Below, piece by piece: positions 59,672-64,000 of a stretch of 64,000 nt of DNA. The notes under the pieces were generated by a model that had not been told where the DNA came from, ran no database searches, and saw only the letters and a program-made list of their open reading frames with translations. The DNA is taken from NCBI GenBank assembly GCA_044508625.1, contig JBIQHJ010000004.1, positions 67,217-131,216 of the forward strand. Direction: 5' to 3'. The stretch is from Castellaniella sp044508625. Lineage in GTDB: Bacteria > Pseudomonadota > Gammaproteobacteria > Burkholderiales > Burkholderiaceae_B. The translations under genes were made by a program, and so were the position numbers. Numbering within the stretch: position 1 is the first letter of the stretch; each line of letters begins with the position of its first letter.

Positions 59672-62600
59672 GTGAGCCATTTCGTCGATCGCCTGAAATA
59701 CTTCACCCGGGCCTCGGAGCCATTTTCCAACGGCCACGGCAACGTGGTCCGCGAGGACCGGACCTGGGAGGACGCCTACCGCAATCGCTGGCAGCACGAC
59801 AAGATCGTCCGCTCCACCCACGGCGTCAACTGCACCGGGTCCTGTTCCTGGAAAATCTACGTCAAGGGCGGGATCGTCACCTGGGAGACCCAGCAGACGG
59901 ACTATCCCCGGACGCGGCCGGGCATGCCCAACCACGAGCCGCGGGGCTGTCCGCGCGGGGCCTCGTTCTCGTGGTATCTGTACAGCGCCAACCGGCTCAA
60001 GTACCCCATGATCCGCGGCCGGCTCGCCCGGCTCTGGCGCGAGCAGCGCAAGACCATGGGCGCCGTCCAGGCCTGGGAGGCCATCGCCTCGGATCCCGCG
60101 CGCGCGGCGCAGTACAAGTCGATGCGCGGCCTGGGGGGCTTCGTGCGCTCGGACTGGGACGAGGTCAACGAGATGATCGCCGCGGCCAACGTCTACACGA
60201 TCAAGCGCTACGGGCCGGACCGGATCGCGGGCTTTTCCCCCATCCCCGCCATGTCGATGGTGTCCTATGCCTCGGGCAGCCGCTACCTGTCGCTGCTGGG
60301 CGGCACGGTGCTGAGCTTCTACGACTGGTACTGCGACCTGCCGCCGTCCAGCCCGCAGACCTGGGGCGAGCAGACCGACGTCAGCGAATCGGCCGATTGG
60401 TACAACTCCAGCTTCATCATGCTGTGGGGCTCCAACGTGCCCCAGACCCGCACGCCCGACGCGCACTTCATGGTCGAGGCGCGCTATCGCGGCGCCAAGG
60501 TCGTCTCGGTGTTCCCCGACTATGCCGAGGGCGCGAAATTCGGCGACATCTGGCTGCACCCCAAGCAGGGCACGGACGCCGCGCTGGCGCTGGCCATGGG
60601 CCACGTCATCCTCAAGGAATTCCACCTGGCGGGCCGCAGCGCGTACTTCGACGGCTACTGCCGCCAGTACACCGACATGCCGTTCCTGGTGCGCCTGGTG
60701 CGCCAGGGCGACCGCTACGTGCCCGAGCGCATGGTGCGCGCCTCCGACTTTCCCGATCGCCTGGGGCAGGACAACAATCCCGAGTGGAAGACCGTCGCCT
60801 ATGACGAGCGCACCGGCGAGGTCATCGTGCCGCAGGGCTCGATCGGCTTTCGCTGGGGTCAGGCCGAGGGCGGCGACGCCGGCAAGTGGAACCTCGAGCT
60901 CAAGGATGCGCGCGGCCACGAGGTCCTGCCGCGCCTGACGCTGCTGGGCGCCCAGGACGAGGTGGTGCCGGTGGCCTTCCCGTATTTCGGCGGACGGCAC
61001 CACGATTACTTCCAGGGCACCGACCACGACGAGGTGCTGGTGCGCAATCTCCCCGCCCGGCGGATCCGCACCGTCGAGGGCGATATCCTGGTGGCGACGG
61101 TCTTCGACCTGTTCGTCGCCAACTACGGCATCGACCGCGGCCTGGGCGGCGAAAACACCGCCGCGTCCTTCGACGACGACGTGCCCTACACCCCGGCCTG
61201 GCAGGAGCGCATCACCGGCGTCAAGCGCGCCGACGTCATCACGGTGGCGCGGCAGTTCGCCGAGAACGCCGACAAGACCCAGGGCAAGTCCATGGTCATC
61301 CTGGGCGCGGGCCTGAACCACTGGTACCACATGGACATGGCCTACCGCGGCATCATCAACCTGGTGTCCATGTGCGGCTGCGTGGGCCAGTCGGGCGGCG
61401 GCTGGTGCCACTACGTGGGCCAGGAAAAACTGCGTCCGCAGACCGGCTGGACGATGCTGGCCTTCGCCCTGGACTGGGTGCGCCCGCCGCGCCACATGAA
61501 CGGCACCTCCTTCTTTTACGCGCACACCGACCAGTGGCGCTACGAGCGGCTGCGGGTCTCCGAGCTGCTGTCGCCGCTGGCCGACGCCTCGCGCTACGAG
61601 GGCAGCCTGATCGACATGAACGTGCGCGCCGAGCGCATGGGCTGGCTGCCGACCGCGCCCCAGTTGCAGGCCAATCCGCTGACCGTGGTGCGCGAGGCGC
61701 GCGCCGCGGGCGTCGATCCCCGGGAATACGTGGTGCAGGGCCTGCGCGAGGGACGGCTGAAGTTCGCCTGCGAGGACCCCGACCATCCCGACAATTTCCC
61801 GCGCAATATGTTCGTCTGGCGCTCCAACATCCTGGGGTCGTCGGGCAAGGGCCACGAATATTTCCTCAAGCACCTGCTGGGCACCCAGCACGGCGTGCAG
61901 GGCAAGGACCTGGGCGAGGACGGCGAGGCCCGGCCGCTCGAGGTGGCCTGGCACGACGAGGCGCCGCAGGGCAAGCTCGACCTGCTGGTGACGCTGGATT
62001 TCCGCATGTCCACGACCTGCCTGTATTCCGACGTGGTGCTGCCGACGGCGACCTGGTACGAAAAGAACGACCTCAACACCTCGGACATGCACCCCTTCAT
62101 CCACCCGCTGTCCGCCGCGGTCGATCCGATCTGGGAATCGCGCAGCGACTGGGAGATCTACAAGGGACTGGCGCGGAAATTCTCCGAGCTGGCCGCCGGC
62201 GCCGAGCTGGACCGCGAGGACCTGGTGATGCAGCCCATGCAGCACGACTCGCCGGGCGAGCTCACCGATCCGTTCCAGGTGCGCGAGTGGCGCAAGGGCG
62301 AATGCGAGCCCATTCCCGGCAAGACCATGCCCAACCTGATGGTCGTGGACCGCGACTACGCCAACGTCTACAAGCGCTTCACCGCGCTGGGGCCGCTGGC
62401 CGAGACGCTGGGCAACGGCGGCAAGGGCATCTCGTGGGACACCAAGGACGAGGTCCGCTTCCTCGGCGACCTCAACTACCGCGAGCGCGACGAGGGCGCG
62501 AGCCAGGGCCGGCCCTGCATCGATACGGACATCGACGCCTGCGAGACCATCCTGGCGCTCGCGCCCGAGACCAACGGCCACGTCGCGGTCAAGGCCTGGG

Positions 62601-63427
62601 CGGCGCTCTCGCGGATGACCGGGCGCGACCACACCCACCTCGCCAAGTCGAGCGAGCATGAAAAGATCCGCTTCCGCGACCTGCTGGCCCAGCCGCGCAA
62701 GATCCTGTCCTCGCCCACGTGGTCGGGCCTGGAATCCGACAAGGTCAGCTACAGCGCGGGCTACACCAACGTGCACGAGCTCATCCCGTGGCGCACGCTC
62801 ACCGGCCGCCAGGAACTCTACCAGGACCATCCCTGGATGCGGGATTTCGGCGAGGCCCTGTGCGTCTACCGCCCGCCGGTCGACACCAAGACCATCCGCC
62901 CGATGCTCGAGCAGAAATTCAGCAACGGCAATCCGCACGTGGTGCTGAACTTCATCACGCCGCACCAGAAATGGGGCATCCACTCGACGTATTCCGACAA
63001 CCTGATCATGCTCACGCTCTCGCGCGGCGGGCCCATCGTCTGGATGTCCGAGATCGACGCCGCCAAGGCCGGCATCGTCGACAACGACTGGATCGAGGTG
63101 TTCAACGTCAACGGCGCCCTGGTCGCCCGCGCGGTGGTCAGCCAGCGCGTGCCGGAGGGCATGACCATGATGTACCATGCGCAGGAAAAACTGGTCAACA
63201 TTCCCGGATCCGAGATCACCGGAGGCCGCGGCGGCATCCACAACTCGGTGACCCGCGCGGTGCTCAAGCCCACGCACATGATCGGCGGCTATGCGCACCT
63301 GTCCTACGGCTTCAACTACTACGGGACGGTGGGGTCCAACCGCGACGAGTTCGTCGTGGTGCGCAAGGTGCGCAATGTCGACTGGATGGATGAATCGCAC
63401 GAGCTGTCCGTGCATTCGCAGGCTTGA
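59672..63427 (+). CDS. narG: respiratory nitrate reductase, alpha subunit
   Basis: A 1251-residue catalytic subunit of membrane-bound nitrate reductase, on the cytoplasmic side. The FS0 cluster motif HGVNCTGSC with the later Cys in GCPRGASFSWY is present, and the Mo ligand is predicted at Asp242 in ESADWYNSSF, followed by GSNVPQTRTPDAHF. It uses bis-MGD to reduce nitrate to nitrite. The start is GTG 59672 with AAGGAACGGAG upstream. Length and motifs are normal. narH follows after 11 bp. Confidence 0.98.
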   Translation: MSHFVDRLKYFTRASEPFSNGHGNVVREDRTWEDAYRNRWQHDKIVRSTHGVNCTGSCSWKIYVKGGIVTWETQQTDYPRTRPGMPNHEPRGCPRGASFSWYLYSANRLKYPMIRGRLARLWREQRKTMGAVQAWEAIASDPARAAQYKSMRGLGGFVRSDWDEVNEMIAAANVYTIKRYGPDRIAGFSPIPAMSMVSYASGSRYLSLLGGTVLSFYDWYCDLPPSSPQTWGEQTDVSESADWYNSSFIMLWGSNVPQTRTPDAHFMVEARYRGAKVVSVFPDYAEGAKFGDIWLHPKQGTDAALALAMGHVILKEFHLAGRSAYFDGYCRQYTDMPFLVRLVRQGDRYVPERMVRASDFPDRLGQDNNPEWKTVAYDERTGEVIVPQGSIGFRWGQAEGGDAGKWNLELKDARGHEVLPRLTLLGAQDEVVPVAFPYFGGRHHDYFQGTDHDEVLVRNLPARRIRTVEGDILVATVFDLFVANYGIDRGLGGENTAASFDDDVPYTPAWQERITGVKRADVITVARQFAENADKTQGKSMVILGAGLNHWYHMDMAYRGIINLVSMCGCVGQSGGGWCHYVGQEKLRPQTGWTMLAFALDWVRPPRHMNGTSFFYAHTDQWRYERLRVSELLSPLADASRYEGSLIDMNVRAERMGWLPTAPQLQANPLTVVREARAAGVDPREYVVQGLREGRLKFACEDPDHPDNFPRNMFVWRSNILGSSGKGHEYFLKHLLGTQHGVQGKDLGEDGEARPLEVAWHDEAPQGKLDLLVTLDFRMSTTCLYSDVVLPTATWYEKNDLNTSDMHPFIHPLSAAVDPIWESRSDWEIYKGLARKFSELAAGAELDREDLVMQPMQHDSPGELTDPFQVREWRKGECEPIPGKTMPNLMVVDRDYANVYKRFTALGPLAETLGNGGKGISWDTKDEVRFLGDLNYRERDEGASQGRPCIDTDIDACETILALAPETNGHVAVKAWAALSRMTGRDHTHLAKSSEHEKIRFRDLLAQPRKILSSPTWSGLESDKVSYSAGYTNVHELIPWRTLTGRQELYQDHPWMRDFGEALCVYRPPVDTKTIRPMLEQKFSNGNPHVVLNFITPHQKWGIHSTYSDNLIMLTLSRGGPIVWMSEIDAAKAGIVDNDWIEVFNVNGALVARAVVSQRVPEGMTMMYHAQEKLVNIPGSEITGGRGGIHNSVTRAVLKPTHMIGGYAHLSYGFNYYGTVGSNRDEFVVVRKVRNVDWMDESHELSVHSQA

Positions 63428-63438
63428 GGAGGCCCGGC

Positions 63439-64000
63439 ATGAAAATTCGCGCGCAAGTCGCCATGGTCCTGAACCTGGACAAATGCATCGGCTGCCACAC
63501 CTGTTCGATCACCTGCAAGAACGTGTGGACCTCACGCGAGGGCATGGAATACGCATGGTTCAATAATGTAGAGACGAAACCCGGGGTCGGCTATCCCAAG
63601 GAATGGGAAAACCAGGACCGCTGGAACGGCGGCTGGCGCCGCCGCGCCAACGGCCGCATCGAGCCGCGCCAGGGCGGGCGGCTCAAGCTGCTCTCGCGCA
63701 TCTTCGCCAACCCCAACCTGCCGCAGATCGACGACTACTACGAGCCGTTCACGTTCGACTACGACTACCTGCAGAACGCGCCCGAGCGCAAGACGCCGCC
63801 CACGGCGCGGCCGCGCTCGCTGATCAGCGGCCGGCGCATGGAAAAGATCGAGTGGGGCCCCAACTGGGAGGAAATCCTCGGCGGCGAGTTCTCCAAGCGC
63901 TCCAAGGACTACAACTTCGAGGCGGTGCAAAAGGACATCTACGGGCAGTTCGAGAACACCTTCATGATGTACCTGCCGCGCCTGTGCGAGCACTGCCTCA
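63439..64000 (+). CDS. narH: respiratory nitrate reductase, beta subunit, 3' end outside window
   Basis: The first 187 residues of the iron-sulfur subunit. It starts MKIRAQVAMVLNLDKCIGCH with TCSITCKNVW completing the first ferredoxin-type motif; WNGGWRR and FMMYLPRLCEHCL lead into the second cysteine set at the window edge. GAGGAGG lies six bases before the ATG. narJ and narI should follow beyond the window. Confidence 0.97.
   Translation, partial: MKIRAQVAMVLNLDKCIGCHTCSITCKNVWTSREGMEYAWFNNVETKPGVGYPKEWENQDRWNGGWRRRANGRIEPRQGGRLKLLSRIFANPNLPQIDDYYEPFTFDYDYLQNAPERKTPPTARPRSLISGRRMEKIEWGPNWEEILGGEFSKRSKDYNFEAVQKDIYGQFENTFMMYLPRLCEHCL

Noticed and set aside
59648..63415. 1255-codon open frame on the minus strand
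   Set aside because: It is the exact antisense of narG, rich in Val/Ala/His/Gly with no recognisable domain; a product of GC-rich third positions.

Overview
The window looks like chromosomal DNA from a GC-rich, denitrifying beta-proteobacterium. The gene style (TRAP and Liv transporters, tandem family III CoA-transferases, a narK-narG-narH cluster, many EamA exporters) suggests Alcaligenaceae such as Bordetella, Achromobacter or Castellaniella. That placement is an inference from gene content. No rRNA, tRNA, phage, transposase or CRISPR array was seen.

Left part (1-23.5 kb). Two paralogous EamA exporters flank an opposite-strand membrane diguanylate cyclase. A LysR regulator diverges from a 12-gene operon (4014-15297): two family III CoA-transferases, an acyl-CoA dehydrogenase, a MaoC pair of which one has lost its catalytic residues, an enoyl-CoA hydratase, a TRAP transporter, a third MaoC and two DapA-family aldolase/lyases. 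It reads as an import, CoA-activation and beta-oxidation-like route for an unidentified organic acid. Housekeeping and accessory genes follow: ung, a MocR regulator diverging from an EamA exporter, a DUF2946 protein plus copper-type TonB receptor, and ovoA (ovothiol synthesis).

Centre (24-55.4 kb). This is the most interesting part. It holds a pyruvate/acetoin-dehydrogenase-like complex (E1 alpha, E1 beta, E2, E3) with an aldehyde dehydrogenase between E1 beta and E2, a RutE-like nitroreductase and a crotonase resembling 6-oxocamphor hydrolase. Two complete Liv-type ABC importers, an ACMSD-like amidohydrolase and a FadR-type GntR regulator come next. Then come the large and small subunits of a molybdopterin enzyme of the transhydroxylase / resorcinol hydroxylase family, a beta-hydroxyacid dehydrogenase, a small four-helix membrane protein, a MetA-type outer-membrane protein and a third Liv importer. 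The set matches the logic of the oxidative anaerobic resorcinol/hydroxyhydroquinone route known from Azoarcus anaerobius and Thauera aromatica AR-1, in which hydroxybenzoquinone is split by a PDH-like complex, but with different accessory enzymes. An FNR-like box lies upstream of E1 alpha. ATTGGT words, the half-site of PdhR-type GntR regulators, touch the -35 region of both predicted catabolic promoters.

Right part (55.4-64 kb). A flavin oxidoreductase, serA, narK with a well-placed FNR box, narG and the start of narH. Nitrate respiration next door would supply the electron acceptor such a pathway needs. A 160-bp noncoding element occurs twice, each time just 5' of a minus-strand gene (ovoA and the flavin oxidoreductase).
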